Shown piece after piece: positions 24,931 to 33,842 of a DNA stretch of 64,000 nucleotides. The position numbers were made by a program, and so were the translations under genes. Under the pieces are notes generated by a model, which had not been told where the DNA came from, ran no database searches, and worked only from the letters and a program-made list of their open reading frames with translations. Every line of letters begins with the position of its first letter. The stretch's first letter is position 1. Where the stretch lies: positions 1,860,001-1,924,000 of the forward strand of contig NZ_CP075338.1 in assembly GCF_023278365.1 (NCBI RefSeq). Reading direction: 5' to 3'. The stretch is from Epilithonimonas zeae (lineage in GTDB: Bacteria; Bacteroidota; Bacteroidia; Flavobacteriales; Weeksellaceae).

Positions 24931-25050
24931 TTAATCACATAGACACATAGAAATGTAAATTAAATTCTCAATAAAAAAAGAGCAAATAGAAAAAATCAAT
25001 CTATTTGCTCTTAATTTTTATAGTAAGGAACTATGTGTCTATGTGGTTTA
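24931..25050. repeat. Inverted repeat CACATAGACACATAG type with nested terminator
   Basis: TTAATCACATAGACACATAG at 24931-24950 and CTATGTGTCTATGTGGTTTA at 25031-25050 are complementary at 19 of 20 positions. Nested inside is a separate terminator stem (24979-25012). The unit fills the gap between the convergent LysR and murI genes. Confidence 0.85.
24978..25012. terminator. Terminator between LysR and murI
   Basis: AAGAGCAAATAG and its exact complement CTATTTGCTCTT (25001-25012), loop of about 11 bases, with A-rich sequence before and T-rich sequence after. It can act in both directions. Confidence 0.85.
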
Positions 25051-25052
25051 AC

Positions 25053-25883
25053 TTAAAGAACTTTAAGTTCCAAATCAATTGATTTTCCGAAGAATTTTTT
25101 CGAAATTTTTTCGAAATTCTTGGTAATATCTGACAAGAAAAATTGATAAGTGGATTGGTGGTTTTCTTCGTTCAAAAGATGGTGTTTGTCCAGAATCATT
25201 TTCAACTGATTGGCAACAATATTTGGAGAGTCAATGACACGAACACGATTTCCGTAATATTGCTTGATTTCGTCAATCAAAAGCGGATAATGTGTACAAC
25301 CGAGAATCAAAGTTTCGATATTTTTCAATTTACTATTACTCAGATAATTATAAATAATCGAATGGGTAATCGGATGATTTTTAAAACCTTCTTCAATTGC
25401 AGGAACCAAAAGCGGTGTTGCCAATTCATCCACTTTGATGAACTTATTATGCTTTCGAATTGATTTTTTATAAAGTCCGGAATTAACTGTTGCTTTGGTC
25501 GCAATCACGCCAACATTATTGTGAATTTCGTAAGATACTTTTTCTGCAACCGGATTAATCACATCAATTACAGGAACTCTATCGGCAACCAATTCCTGAA
25601 CTTCCTGCAAGGCATTAGCTGTCGCAGAATTGCAGGCAATTACAATCGCTTTGCAGTTTTTCTCCAAGAGAAAATTCGTGATTTTTGTTGAATAACCGAC
25701 GATGGCTTCACGGGATTTTTCACCGTAAGGAAGATGTTTTGTATCACCAAAATAAATCAAATCCTCATTGGGCAACAATCTTTTAATTTCTTTCGCTACC
25801 GTTAATCCACCAACTCCGGAATCAAAAATCCCGATTGGCTGATTGGCTGAAAGATGGGTGTAGTCGGCTTTTTTCTTTTTCAA
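25053..25883 (-). CDS. murI: Glutamate racemase
   Basis: Converts L-glutamate to D-glutamate for peptidoglycan precursors. The 276-residue protein has GIFDSGVGGLTVAKEI near residues 17-32 with the catalytic-base Asp region, the first catalytic cysteine in IVIACNSATANA near 84-95, and the second in LILGCTHYPLL near 195-205. The start is placed at TTG 25883, giving MKKKKADYTHLS. A longer frame from TTG 25907 would begin inside the -7 element TATTTTTG (25905-25912), and no in-frame ATG exists between them. Confidence 0.92.
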   Translation of the reverse strand: MKKKKADYTHLSANQPIGIFDSGVGGLTVAKEIKRLLPNEDLIYFGDTKHLPYGEKSREAIVGYSTKITNFLLEKNCKAIVIACNSATANALQEVQELVADRVPVIDVINPVAEKVSYEIHNNVGVIATKATVNSGLYKKSIRKHNKFIKVDELATPLLVPAIEEGFKNHPITHSIIYNYLSNSKLKNIETLILGCTHYPLLIDEIKQYYGNRVRVIDSPNIVANQLKMILDKHHLLNEENHQSTYQFFLSDITKNFEKISKKFFGKSIDLELKVL

Positions 25884-25904
25884 AATTTGGAAAAATTTAT
25901 ATAA

Positions 25905-25912
25905 CAAAAATA
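25905..25912 (-). promoter_or_regulatory. -7 element of murI
   Basis: On the minus strand this reads TATTTTTG (TAnnTTTG), 21 bases before the proposed TTG start. Possible -33 TTG elements lie at spacings of 15 and 24 bases, neither ideal. It helps decide the start codon of murI. Confidence 0.5.
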
Positions 25913-25935
25913 CGGATTTTGTTGAAACAAAAAAT

Positions 25936-27060
25936 TCAAACTATAAATAAATCGCTCGCAATTCCGTCTGCTAAAAACCAATGCTTTTCAGGAATTTTGA
26001 GATAATTATTATCGATTATAAGAATTCCGGATTCTAGTTTGGGTTTGATTTCCTTTTTGAGATAATCGATTATTTCTGAAGAAAATGTTTTATTAAATTT
26101 ATTCAAATCAACGCCCCAAATTGTTCTAAGTCCAATCATCATCATTTCATTGAACCGGTCTTTTTCGGAAAGGATTTCGGTTTCTTTGGGAAGAATATTT
26201 TGGTTCAAATTCTTGATATAAATTGAATTGTTAGCAATATTCCAGCTTCTTTCCAAGCTGCCGTTATAAGAATGCGCGGAAGGACCAATTCCTAAATATG
26301 GTTCAGATTTCCAGTAAGCAGAATTATGTTTGGAATGAAATCCTGGTTTTCCGAAATTCGAAATCTCATAATGGTCGAATCCATTATCTTTTAGAAAATC
26401 TTTCATATAATAGAATTCCTGATTCTGTTCCGCTTCCTGGGGAGAACTCACTTTTCCATTCTCAATCCATTTTTCCAAAGCCGTTTTTGGCTCAACAGTG
26501 AGAGCATAAGATGAAACGTGAGGAACTTGTAATTCAATTGTTTTATTGAGATTTTCTTTCCATATTTCGAAGTTTGAAGTTGGTGAACCATAAATCAAAT
26601 CGATACTGATATTTTCCAATCCAAAATCCTGCGCTCTTTTAATCGAACTTTCCGCTTCGGAAGCATTGTGCGCTCGATTCATCAATTTCAAATCCTCATC
26701 AAAAAAACTCTGTGTTCCGATTGATAAACGATTGATTTCTGTATTTGATAATTCTTTGAGAAAGTTTTTATTCAAGTCATCAGGATTAGATTCTAATGTA
26801 ATTTCAATCTTTTCATCAAAACTGAAATATTTCTGAATCTCATCAATCAAAGATTTGATTTCATCAACACTCAAAACCGAAGGTGTTCCTCCACCAAAAT
26901 AAAGAGATTTGAGCAACTTATTCTCGAGTTCTTTATTCCTAAATTTGATTTCTTTTTTAATAGCAGATAACATCTCATCTTTCAAATTCAAAGAAGTTGA
27001 AAAATGAAAATTACAATAGCTGCATTTTTGTTTGCAGAAAGGAATATGAAGGTAAATCAA
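25936..27060 (-). CDS. hemW: Radical SAM heme chaperone HemW
   Basis: Radical SAM protein that carries heme to target proteins; formerly annotated as an oxygen-independent coproporphyrinogen oxidase-like protein. The cluster motif is Cys9, Cys13 and Cys16 in PFCKQKCSYCNFHFS, close to the N-terminus as in HemW. FGGGTPSVL near residue 56 and LIYGSPTSNFEIW near 155 are also typical. The start must be TTG 27060 (or the ATT after it), because an in-frame TAA lies two codons upstream and no ATG is available. Length 374 is normal. Confidence 0.92.
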   Translation of the reverse strand: MIYLHIPFCKQKCSYCNFHFSTSLNLKDEMLSAIKKEIKFRNKELENKLLKSLYFGGGTPSVLSVDEIKSLIDEIQKYFSFDEKIEITLESNPDDLNKNFLKELSNTEINRLSIGTQSFFDEDLKLMNRAHNASEAESSIKRAQDFGLENISIDLIYGSPTSNFEIWKENLNKTIELQVPHVSSYALTVEPKTALEKWIENGKVSSPQEAEQNQEFYYMKDFLKDNGFDHYEISNFGKPGFHSKHNSAYWKSEPYLGIGPSAHSYNGSLERSWNIANNSIYIKNLNQNILPKETEILSEKDRFNEMMMIGLRTIWGVDLNKFNKTFSSEIIDYLKKEIKPKLESGILIIDNNYLKIPEKHWFLADGIASDLFIV

Positions 27061-27142
27061 ACTGAATTATAAATGATTAATTATGAATTGATAGTTATAA
27101 ATTGAGAATCATTAATAATTAACCATTGACAATTTAATAAAA
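27061..27142. other. AT-rich gap between porP and hemW
   Basis: The 82-base gap is rich in repeated words such as ATTAATTA, ATGAATTG and AACCATTG, similar in style to the gap at 37074-37151. No terminator or promoter motif could be assigned. Confidence 0.35.
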
Positions 27143-28111
27143 CTATCTATATCTAAATCCTCTGGAGTTGATAAAGTTATCAATATTAAATCCAATCGAT
27201 AACATAAAACTATTTCCGAAATTTTCAGTCAATTCTGAAACGCCGAAGTTATAAACCGCTCCAAATGTAAAATTTCCAACTCGACCTTTAATAACTGGTG
27301 ACATTCCCAGATTTTGGCTCCCCACTGCACTTTTTGCACTTCGGAAACTTAGACCAGCAGAAAGATTATTTTGTTCTCCAAAAACAGTTGCCATCAAGTT
27401 ATAATCCATTATTCTTGACGAATTGGTATTCAGATTCATCATTAATGATGGTGTTAAGAAAATTCCGTCAGTAAAATGCCAGTCGTATCCGGCATTAAGA
27501 TAAAATTTAGTTGGTGAAGGTTCTATTCCATTTACAATAGGCAAATCATTACTGATTGGGATATCAATGACTGAGATTCCGGCAAAGAAATGTCTGTATT
27601 TAAAAACTGCTCCTAAATTAGCGTAAGCTAAAAAAACATCGTTGGTATTTTCACCCAAAGTAGGATCTCCAGGTTGTTCTGGATTCAGTTGAGTGTAATC
27701 GATATTCATATTGTAGAGATTGGTTCCGATACCAAAAGAGAATTGATCTTGACGATCCTCTTCATCCGATAACGGAATAAAATACGAAGCACCTAACATT
27801 AATCCATTCGAAGAAATTGGTCCATTCTGATCTCTAAAAAATGAAATACCCGCGCCAACTCTGTCAAAAACATTTGCATGAAATCCTAAAGACTGGACAT
27901 TGGGCGACTCGCTTAGTTGCGAAAATTGCTTTTGATAATTAAAATTCAGAACTACATCATCCGTTTTTCCCAATAAGGCAGGATTGAAAAGGAAATCTCC
28001 ATCCAAAAGATATTGCTGATAAAAAGGCAAAGTTTCCTGAGCTTTAGTCTCAATAAAAAAAACTGTTACAAAGAGTGAAAATATTTTATAAAATGGATAA
28101 TTCTGCTTCAC
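27143..28111 (-). CDS. PorP/SprF family type IX secretion membrane protein
   Basis: A 322-residue outer-membrane barrel of the PorP/SprF family, which helps anchor or export T9SS cargo in Bacteroidota. It has a signal peptide cut near ETKAQ (residue 25), then the family start LPFYQQYLLDGDFLFNPALL, GADRVGAGISFFRDQNGPIS-like region near 90-105, and FYLNAGYDWHF near 200. The only start in reach is GTG 28111. A -7 element ends 4 bases before it, so the mRNA may be leaderless. Confidence 0.85.
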   Translation of the reverse strand: MKQNYPFYKIFSLFVTVFFIETKAQETLPFYQQYLLDGDFLFNPALLGKTDDVVLNFNYQKQFSQLSESPNVQSLGFHANVFDRVGAGISFFRDQNGPISSNGLMLGASYFIPLSDEEDRQDQFSFGIGTNLYNMNIDYTQLNPEQPGDPTLGENTNDVFLAYANLGAVFKYRHFFAGISVIDIPISNDLPIVNGIEPSPTKFYLNAGYDWHFTDGIFLTPSLMMNLNTNSSRIMDYNLMATVFGEQNNLSAGLSFRSAKSAVGSQNLGMSPVIKGRVGNFTFGAVYNFGVSELTENFGNSFMLSIGFNIDNFINSRGFRYR

Positions 28112-28115
28112 GTTA

Positions 28116-28123
28116 CAAATATA
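28116..28123 (-). promoter_or_regulatory. -7 element before porP/sprF-like gene
   Basis: TATATTTG on the minus strand ends 4 bases before the GTG start codon. No TTG is present at the proper distance upstream, so support is partial. The site lies in the rluD-porP gap of 18 bases. Confidence 0.4.
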
Positions 28124-28129
28124 TAAACT

Positions 28130-29200
28130 CTAATTGTTTTCTAAGTAATTTCGCCAACGTTCAGATGCTTCCTGCATATCTTTCGGCATTGGACTTTCAA
28201 AATACAATTCTTTCTTAGTTGTTGGATGAACAAACCCTAGCGTATGAGCATGTAACGCATGTCTTGGTAAAATTTCGAAAACATTATTTACAAATTGCTT
28301 ATATTTAGGAAGATTAACACCTCTGAGAATTACATTCCCTTCATATCTTTCATCATTAAATAGAGTATGTCCAATATGTTTCATATGCGCCCGAATCTGA
28401 TGGGTTCTTCCTGTCTCCAGTTTGCATTCTATCCAGGTCATATAACGGAATCGTTCTAAAACTTTGTAATGTGTAACCGCATGCTTACCTTGACTTCCGT
28501 CTTCGTAAGTATACATCTGCATTCTATTTTTTGGATGTCTTCCGATATGACCAGTAATTGTTCCTTCATCGTTTTGAAGATTGCCCCAGACAAAAGCCCA
28601 ATAAAGGCGTTTGGTTTTTCTGTCAAAAAATTGTTTTGCCAAATAGCTCAGTGCATACTCATTCTTAGCAATTACAAGCAATCCGGAAGTATCTTTATCA
28701 ATCCTGTGAACCAATCCTACTCTATCCAAATCCGAATTATAATTAGGATCCTTTGCAAAATGAAATGCTAAAGCGTTAATCAACGTACCGTCCCAATTTC
28801 CGTGGCCTGGGTGAACTACCATCCCTGCATCTTTATCAACTACAATCAAATCTTCATCTTCATAAACGATATTAATTGGAATATCTTGCGGAATGATGAC
28901 ATTTTCTCTTGGCGGGTGAGCCAATAAAACACTGATATTATCGCCCGGTTTTACTTTATAATTTTGTTTTACAACGTTGCCATTAACAATAACATTTCCA
29001 GCTCTGCAAGTCTGAGAAATCTTGTTTCTGGTAGAATTCTGGCGGAAGATGGACAAATATTTATCAATACGCAATGGTTCCTGATTACCATCAACTGTAA
29101 TATTGAAATGTTCATACAAACCACTATTTTCCTCGTCGTCTGAAGAAGTGTCATTGTTGATAAATTCGTCTTCTAGAAAATCTTCGTTTTCGTCCAGCAT
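28130..29200 (-). CDS. rluD: 23S rRNA pseudouridine synthase, RluD-type
   Basis: Modifies uridines in helix 69 of 23S rRNA if it is RluD proper. The 356-residue protein has an acidic N-terminal extension (about 1-25), an S4-like RNA-binding domain (about 38-105) and the RluA/RluD catalytic domain with the active aspartate in VHRIDKDTSGLLV near residues 166-178, then GRTHQIRAH near 264. The S4 domain and length favour RluD over RluA. It is followed by the PorP gene and preceded by the PASTA gene. Confidence 0.9.
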   Translation of the reverse strand: MLDENEDFLEDEFINNDTSSDDEENSGLYEHFNITVDGNQEPLRIDKYLSIFRQNSTRNKISQTCRAGNVIVNGNVVKQNYKVKPGDNISVLLAHPPRENVIIPQDIPINIVYEDEDLIVVDKDAGMVVHPGHGNWDGTLINALAFHFAKDPNYNSDLDRVGLVHRIDKDTSGLLVIAKNEYALSYLAKQFFDRKTKRLYWAFVWGNLQNDEGTITGHIGRHPKNRMQMYTYEDGSQGKHAVTHYKVLERFRYMTWIECKLETGRTHQIRAHMKHIGHTLFNDERYEGNVILRGVNLPKYKQFVNNVFEILPRHALHAHTLGFVHPTTKKELYFESPMPKDMQEASERWRNYLENN

Positions 29201-29211
29201 ATTATAATTTT

Positions 29212-29242
29212 AAAAGGCTTCAACCATTAGTCGAAGCCTTTT
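29212..29242. terminator. Hairpin between the PASTA gene and rluD
   Basis: A perfect 10-base-pair stem AAAAGGCTTC with GAAGCCTTTT, loop AACCATTAGTC, lies in the 61-base gap. On the minus strand it is followed by TTTTAAAATT, which makes it a likely terminator of the PASTA gene. Confidence 0.75.
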
Positions 29243-29261
29243 TGATATTAATTTTAATTTT

Positions 29262-30296
29262 TTATTCAATAACCACCTTTTTAGGCTTAGGCTTTTCTTG
29301 TGGTTTAGCAGGTGTTGTGGTAGTTTGCTTTGCTACAGTTCCTCCTGAATTGTTACCTGCTGAATTTTGGGCAGGCGTGACAGATTTAGGTTTTGGAGTA
29401 GCTGACTCAACTGAAGCTGCTGGCTTTTGAACCTGAGGTTTTGGAGGATCTACACTTGGCATCTCATTATATTGAATCGGAGCTAATGTCGTATCTATTT
29501 TTGGACGATACATCTCATCCAATTGTCTTATTTTATTTTGTAGTTCTGCCGGCGTTTTTTTACTTGCCCAAAGATCGATTTGCATTCCCTGATCTCGTAG
29601 AGAACCAAATTCCGGATCCTGATAATAAACAATATCAGAATCGTCTTTCCCGCCGTCTTCGTGTTCTACAATTCCAACTTCGAATAAAGCTTGAGCAATT
29701 ATTTTCTTCGCTTCCTGTACTGTTCTTCCAACAACATTTGGAATACTAACATTTCTCAAGGGGCCAGAACCTATGACCAAATCTACAGCAGAAAATCTAG
29801 GAATTTGAGTTCCCGGTTTCACACTTGTCCCGTTATAGATAATTCTAAGAACGGCATCTCGTTGGATACTTGGCTCATAAAGTGTATCTCCCACTTTAAG
29901 ACCAACAAGATTTAATTGATTAAAAGCCAAACCCTTATATCTATCAATAATATCTGGAATAGCTACTTTTGCCCAAGTTCTTGGATTAACTTTAAGTGTA
30001 ATTACCCTTCCGTTTTTAACATTAGCTCCAGGATTTGGATTAACCGCTAAAACTTGAAAAGGACGGAATTTAGGATCATATTTGAAACTATCAACTTCGT
30101 ATTCCAAACCAGAATCATCCAGAATTTTGATAGCTTCGTGGACGGTCATATTCATCACATTCGGGACAGGAACTTCCTCTCCGTGATTGGTATGGAACTC
30201 CAGCCAACGGAATGTCAACCAAACCAGACCGGCGAAAAACGCCATTGCTAAAACGATATTAAGTAAAACTTTCCAATGGAAAAGTGATTTGAACAT
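29262..30296 (-). CDS. Membrane-anchored PASTA-domain protein
   Basis: A 344-residue protein with one membrane helix near the N-terminus (about 10-30), three PASTA repeats outside the membrane (PVPNVMNMTVHEAIKILDDS near 42-61, AIPDIIDRYKGLAFNQL near 110, and NVSIPNVVGRTVQEAKKII near 178), and a long Pro/Lys/Thr-rich tail from about 250. PASTA repeats bind peptidoglycan fragments. There is no kinase or penicillin-binding domain, so it is a stand-alone wall-binding protein. It is divergent from hpt. Confidence 0.88.
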   Translation of the reverse strand: MFKSLFHWKVLLNIVLAMAFFAGLVWLTFRWLEFHTNHGEEVPVPNVMNMTVHEAIKILDDSGLEYEVDSFKYDPKFRPFQVLAVNPNPGANVKNGRVITLKVNPRTWAKVAIPDIIDRYKGLAFNQLNLVGLKVGDTLYEPSIQRDAVLRIIYNGTSVKPGTQIPRFSAVDLVIGSGPLRNVSIPNVVGRTVQEAKKIIAQALFEVGIVEHEDGGKDDSDIVYYQDPEFGSLRDQGMQIDLWASKKTPAELQNKIRQLDEMYRPKIDTTLAPIQYNEMPSVDPPKPQVQKPAASVESATPKPKSVTPAQNSAGNNSGGTVAKQTTTTPAKPQEKPKPKKVVIE

Positions 30297-30322
30297 AATT
30301 ATTCTTTTTCAGAAACGTAACG

Positions 30323-30330
30323 CAAATATA
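30323..30330 (-). promoter_or_regulatory. -7 element of the PASTA gene
   Basis: TATATTTG on the minus strand, 26 bases before the ATG at 30296, matches TAnnTTTG. No clear -33 TTG was found. Confidence 0.45.
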
Positions 30331-30403
30331 GATAATTAAATTGTATTACCCTTTGCCGAAAAAGCTTCAAAAAAAGAAAATCGGCTGTTTGGCTGAAAAA
30401 TCT

Positions 30404-30411
30404 TACTTTTG
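30404..30411 (+). promoter_or_regulatory. -7 element of hpt
   Basis: TACTTTTG ends 15 bases before ATG 30427. It overlaps an upstream in-frame TTG (30409), which rules that codon out as the start. The predicted leader is only about 9 bases. Confidence 0.55.
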
Positions 30412-30426
30412 CACTTTGATATATAT

Positions 30427-30981
30427 ATGGAGTCTATACAAATTCACGACAAAAGTTTCGTACCATACCTGAAACACGATGAAATTCAGGAAATTATAAA
30501 AAAATTAGCCCTAAGAGTTTACGAAGATTACAAAGATGAAACCCCTATTTTTGTAGGTGTTCTGAACGGCGTAATTATGTTTTTCTCAGATTTTTTAAAG
30601 TACTATCCTGGTAAATGTGAAATTGCCTTCTTACAGGTAAGTTCTTATTCCGGTACGCAATCTACAGGGATTGTTTATAAGAAAATGGACCTTACAAAAG
30701 ATGTTGTAGATCGTCATATCATCCTTATGGAAGATATCGTAGACACCGGAAATACATTGGAAAACCTTTTTGAATATTTCAAAAATACGCAACGTCCAAA
30801 AACTTTGAAAGTAGCCTCATTACTATTAAAACCAGACGTTTTCCAAAAAGATTTCACCATTGATTATGTTGCGAAAGAAATCCCAAATAAATTTGTCTTA
30901 GGCTATGGATTAGATTACGATGAATTGGGAAGAAATCTACCGGATCTTTATCAATTAGAAGAAGGAAGAATCAATCATTAG
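30427..30981 (+). CDS. hpt: Hypoxanthine phosphoribosyltransferase
   Basis: Purine salvage enzyme converting hypoxanthine or guanine and PRPP to IMP or GMP. The 184-residue protein starts at ATG 30427; an earlier TTG is excluded by the promoter element. FVGVLNGVIMFFSDFLKYYP near residues 43-62 and the PRPP loop ILMEDIVDTGNTLENL near 97-112 are diagnostic, followed by KFVLGYGLDYDELGRNLPDL near 157-176. It is followed by adk 44 bases downstream. Confidence 0.93.
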   Translation: MESIQIHDKSFVPYLKHDEIQEIIKKLALRVYEDYKDETPIFVGVLNGVIMFFSDFLKYYPGKCEIAFLQVSSYSGTQSTGIVYKKMDLTKDVVDRHIILMEDIVDTGNTLENLFEYFKNTQRPKTLKVASLLLKPDVFQKDFTIDYVAKEIPNKFVLGYGLDYDELGRNLPDLYQLEEGRINH

Positions 30982-31025
30982 TATTATACTGAAAGAAATA
31001 AATCAATAATAAATTTAAAGAAATT

Positions 31026-31604
31026 ATGATCAATATTGTTCTCTTTGGCCCTCCGGGAAGTGGAAAAGGAACCCAGGCACAGCATCTTATCGAGAAATTT
31101 AATTTAAAACAAATTTCGACAGGAGATCTGTTCCGATATAATATGAAGAATGATACCGAGCTTGGAAAATTAGCCAAATCATATATTGACAAGGGAGAAT
31201 TGGTTCCTGATCAGGTCACTATTGATATGCTGATTGACGAGCTGAGAAAACCTACAGAGACTAATGGATTTATTTTTGATGGATTTCCTAGAACGGCTAC
31301 TCAGACAGAAGCTTTGGAAAACATCTTAAAAGATGAATTAGGAACAGAAATCAGCATTTGTCTTTCTCTTATTGTAGAAGATGAAGTTTTGGTAGAAAGA
31401 CTTCTGAAGAGAGGAGAAACCAGTGGAAGAACAGATGATTCTAATGAAGAGATCATCAGAAACAGAATCAAAGAATATTATACAAAAACTGCAGAAGTTG
31501 CAGAATTGTACAAAAATCAAGGCAAGTATGTGGAAGTGAACGGAATTGGAAACATTTCTGAAATCTCCGAAAAACTATTTGCCGAGGTAGAAAAAATTAA
31601 GTAA
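31026..31604 (+). CDS. adk: Adenylate kinase
   Basis: Interconverts ATP plus AMP and two ADP. The P-loop [10 protein letters not shown] is at residues 8-17 (Lys14), the AMP-binding motif [10 protein letters not shown] near 36, GFPRTATQ near 86, and the lid [15 protein letters not shown] near 137. The 192-residue length with a short lid and no zinc cysteines is the short bacterial type. It lies between hpt and obg on the same strand. Confidence 0.96.
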   Translation: MINIVLFGPPGSGKGTQAQHLIEKFNLKQISTGDLFRYNMKNDTELGKLAKSYIDKGELVPDQVTIDMLIDELRKPTETNGFIFDGFPRTATQTEALENILKDELGTEISICLSLIVEDEVLVERLLKRGETSGRTDDSNEEIIRNRIKEYYTKTAEVAELYKNQGKYVEVNGIGNISEISEKLFAEVEKIK

Positions 31605-31608
31605 AGCA

Positions 31609-31663
31609 GGAAGATGGAAGTCTGAAGTGGGAAGTTTTTCCATCTTTCGGACTTCCATCTTCC
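31609..31663. repeat. GGAAGATGGAAGTC inverted repeat between adk and obg
   Basis: GGAAGATGGAAGTC at 31609-31622 has its perfect 14-base complement at 31650-31663; the inner part can also pair in places. It starts 5 bases after the adk stop and occupies most of the adk-obg gap. Related words occur at 1263-1356 and 6234-6251. No T-tract follows, so it is probably a dispersed repeat. Confidence 0.75.
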
Positions 31664-31678
31664 ATCAATAAAAACATT

Positions 31679-32662
31679 ATGTCAAATTTCGTAGATTACG
31701 TAAAAATTCATTGTAAAAGTGGTCACGGTGGTGCAGGTTCTGCCCATCTCCGCAGAGAAAAATACATCCCAAAAGGTGGTCCTGATGGTGGTGACGGCGG
31801 ACGCGGTGGTCACGTGATTATGAAAGGAAACGCCCACGAATGGACGCTTTTACCACTTAGATATACGCGACACGTAAAAGCGGAGCGTGGAGAAAACGGT
31901 GCGAAAAACCAGTTGACAGGTGCTTACGGTGCAGATGTTTATATCAATGTGCCTTTGGGAACTATTGCAAGAAATGAGGAAGGTGAAATTGTAGGAGAAA
32001 TTCTGGAAGACGGACAAGAAATCATCTTGATGGAAGGTGGAAAAGGCGGAAAAGGAAACGAGCATTTTAAATCTTCTACCAATCAAACCCCGAGATATGC
32101 CCAGCCAGGAATGGAAGGCCAGGAAGGTTACATCGTTTTCGAACTGAAGCTTTTAGCAGATGTGGGATTGGTCGGTTTCCCAAATGCAGGGAAATCTACA
32201 CTTCTAGCATCAGTTTCTGCAGCCAGACCTAAGATTGCTGATTACGCTTTTACAACTTTGACTCCGAATCTTGGAATTGTGGAATGGAGAAATTACAAAT
32301 CATTTGTAATGGCCGATATTCCCGGAATTATAGAGGGTGCAGCGGAAGGAAAAGGACTTGGACATAGGTTTTTGAGACATATCGAAAGAAACTCTATTTT
32401 ATTATTCTTAATTCCGGCAGATTCTGAAGATCATTTTCAGGAATTCAAGATTTTGGAAAATGAGTTGAAAGAATATAATCCTGAATTGGTTGATAAAGAT
32501 TTCATTCTATCCGTTTCAAAAGCTGATTTGCTGGATGATGAACTGAAGAAAGAAATCTCCGCAGAATTTCCGGAAAACAGACAACCCTTATTTTTCTCCG
32601 GCGTAACTGGTGAAGGACTTCAGGAATTAAAAGATGCCATCTGGAAAAAATTGCACGGATAA
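31679..32662 (+). CDS. obg: Obg GTPase
   Basis: Essential ribosome-associated GTPase that checks 50S assembly. The Obg fold covers about residues 1-158, with the glycine-rich repeats [20 protein letters not shown] and GDGGRGGHV. The G domain has P-loop GFPNAGKST at 166-174, [20 protein letters not shown] near 211-230 and SKADLL as the base-specificity motif. Length 327 means the C-terminal OCT domain is absent, as in many Bacteroidota. Confidence 0.96.
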   Translation: MSNFVDYVKIHCKSGHGGAGSAHLRREKYIPKGGPDGGDGGRGGHVIMKGNAHEWTLLPLRYTRHVKAERGENGAKNQLTGAYGADVYINVPLGTIARNEEGEIVGEILEDGQEIILMEGGKGGKGNEHFKSSTNQTPRYAQPGMEGQEGYIVFELKLLADVGLVGFPNAGKSTLLASVSAARPKIADYAFTTLTPNLGIVEWRNYKSFVMADIPGIIEGAAEGKGLGHRFLRHIERNSILLFLIPADSEDHFQEFKILENELKEYNPELVDKDFILSVSKADLLDDELKKEISAEFPENRQPLFFSGVTGEGLQELKDAIWKKLHG

Positions 32663-32682
32663 TAAACTAAAATTAATAACCT

Positions 32683-33294
32683 ATGAAAAAACTCACTTTG
32701 CTATTAATGATAGCAGGCTCTTCTTTGGCTTTTGCACAAACACATTTTGGAGTAAAAGCTGGCTATAACTTATCCGGCTATAAAGTAGGAGATTATCAAT
32801 TAGACAATAAATCTTTCTTTTACATCGGTGGACTTGCAGAACATCAATTATCAGAAAAATTTTCTTTGCAAGGAGAACTGCTGTTTACGGAGCTTGGGGG
32901 ACAAGATTCCCAAGATCTATATGACATCGTGGGAGATCAAGTTGTACAGATGGGAACTCAGAAAATACGTCTCAAATTACCTCAAATTCAGATCCCGATA
33001 TCCGCAAAATACTACATTTCGAAACCTTTTTCTTTATCAGCAGGTTTAAACTTTGGTATCAATTTGAATCCCAATGTAGAATTTGATCCTGAAAATTTTT
33101 ATAATTCTTCGGGAAAAATTGAAAATATAAAAACAATTAATGTATTTCCGTTTTTAGGTACAGAGTATAAAATTGCGGAGAACTTCTTTGTTGATGCACG
33201 TTATCATTTTAATTTTATCCGAATTAACAAGAAAGGAAGTATTGATAGCAATATTTCTATTTTTCAAATCGGATTAGGTTACCTTTTCAAATAA
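32683..33294 (+). CDS. Outer-membrane beta-barrel protein
   Basis: A 203-residue barrel of the porin/PorT-like (OMP_b-brl_2) type. The signal peptide ends near LAFAQ (residue 19), followed by HFGVKAGYNLSGYKV, a strand start typical of these proteins, FSLQGELLFTELGG near 60, and terminal strand ISIFQIGLGYLFK. Transport function is not evident. It lies 20 bases after obg and may be co-transcribed. Confidence 0.82.
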   Translation: MKKLTLLLMIAGSSLAFAQTHFGVKAGYNLSGYKVGDYQLDNKSFFYIGGLAEHQLSEKFSLQGELLFTELGGQDSQDLYDIVGDQVVQMGTQKIRLKLPQIQIPISAKYYISKPFSLSAGLNFGINLNPNVEFDPENFYNSSGKIENIKTINVFPFLGTEYKIAENFFVDARYHFNFIRINKKGSIDSNISIFQIGLGYLFK

Positions 33295-33336
33295 TTTCGG
33301 AACAATTATTGAAAGCTGTTGAACAAAAAATTGACA

Positions 33337-33822
33337 ATGAAATATTTACTAAGCCTTTTGCTATTGATTGGACTAATGTCCTGCGGTACTTCTCAAACTT
33401 CAAAGTATTCTAAAATAGAATATGAAGTTGGGCCTTGCTTCGGATTTTGTCCTATTTACAAGATAACGATTGACACAGATAAAAATGCTGTTCTCGAGGC
33501 AGAACACTTTAATTTTTCTCAAGGAGAAGGTAAAGGCGATTTGGACAAACCAAGAGAAGGAACTTTCAAATCTACAATCAGTCCGGCAGATTATGATAAG
33601 TTGATTACTTTAACAGACGTTGCTAATGTAAAATCATTATCAGACAGTTACATAGATAAAAGAATTATGGACGCTTCTAAAAGTAACCTCAGAGTTTATT
33701 TTTCAGATGGTAGCAAAAAAGATATAGCTTTGTCTGCAGGTGAAAAACCTGAAAATCTAACTTCTCTTATCACTTATATTACTGAATTAAAGAAAAAACA
33801 AAACTGGCAAAAAGTTAACTAA
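33337..33822 (+). CDS. DUF6438 family lipoprotein
   Basis: A 161-residue lipoprotein with lipobox LMSC (Cys16). The region after the signal has GPCFGFCPIYKITID near residues 35-49, the Cys-containing motif I associate with DUF6438. The rest is a beta-rich small domain. ATG 33337 is preferred over an in-frame TTG 18 bases upstream, since it gives the usual signal peptide. Function is unknown. Confidence 0.7.
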   Translation: MKYLLSLLLLIGLMSCGTSQTSKYSKIEYEVGPCFGFCPIYKITIDTDKNAVLEAEHFNFSQGEGKGDLDKPREGTFKSTISPADYDKLITLTDVANVKSLSDSYIDKRIMDASKSNLRVYFSDGSKKDIALSAGEKPENLTSLITYITELKKKQNWQKVN

Positions 33823-33842
33823 TAACTTTATTTTAAATAACT

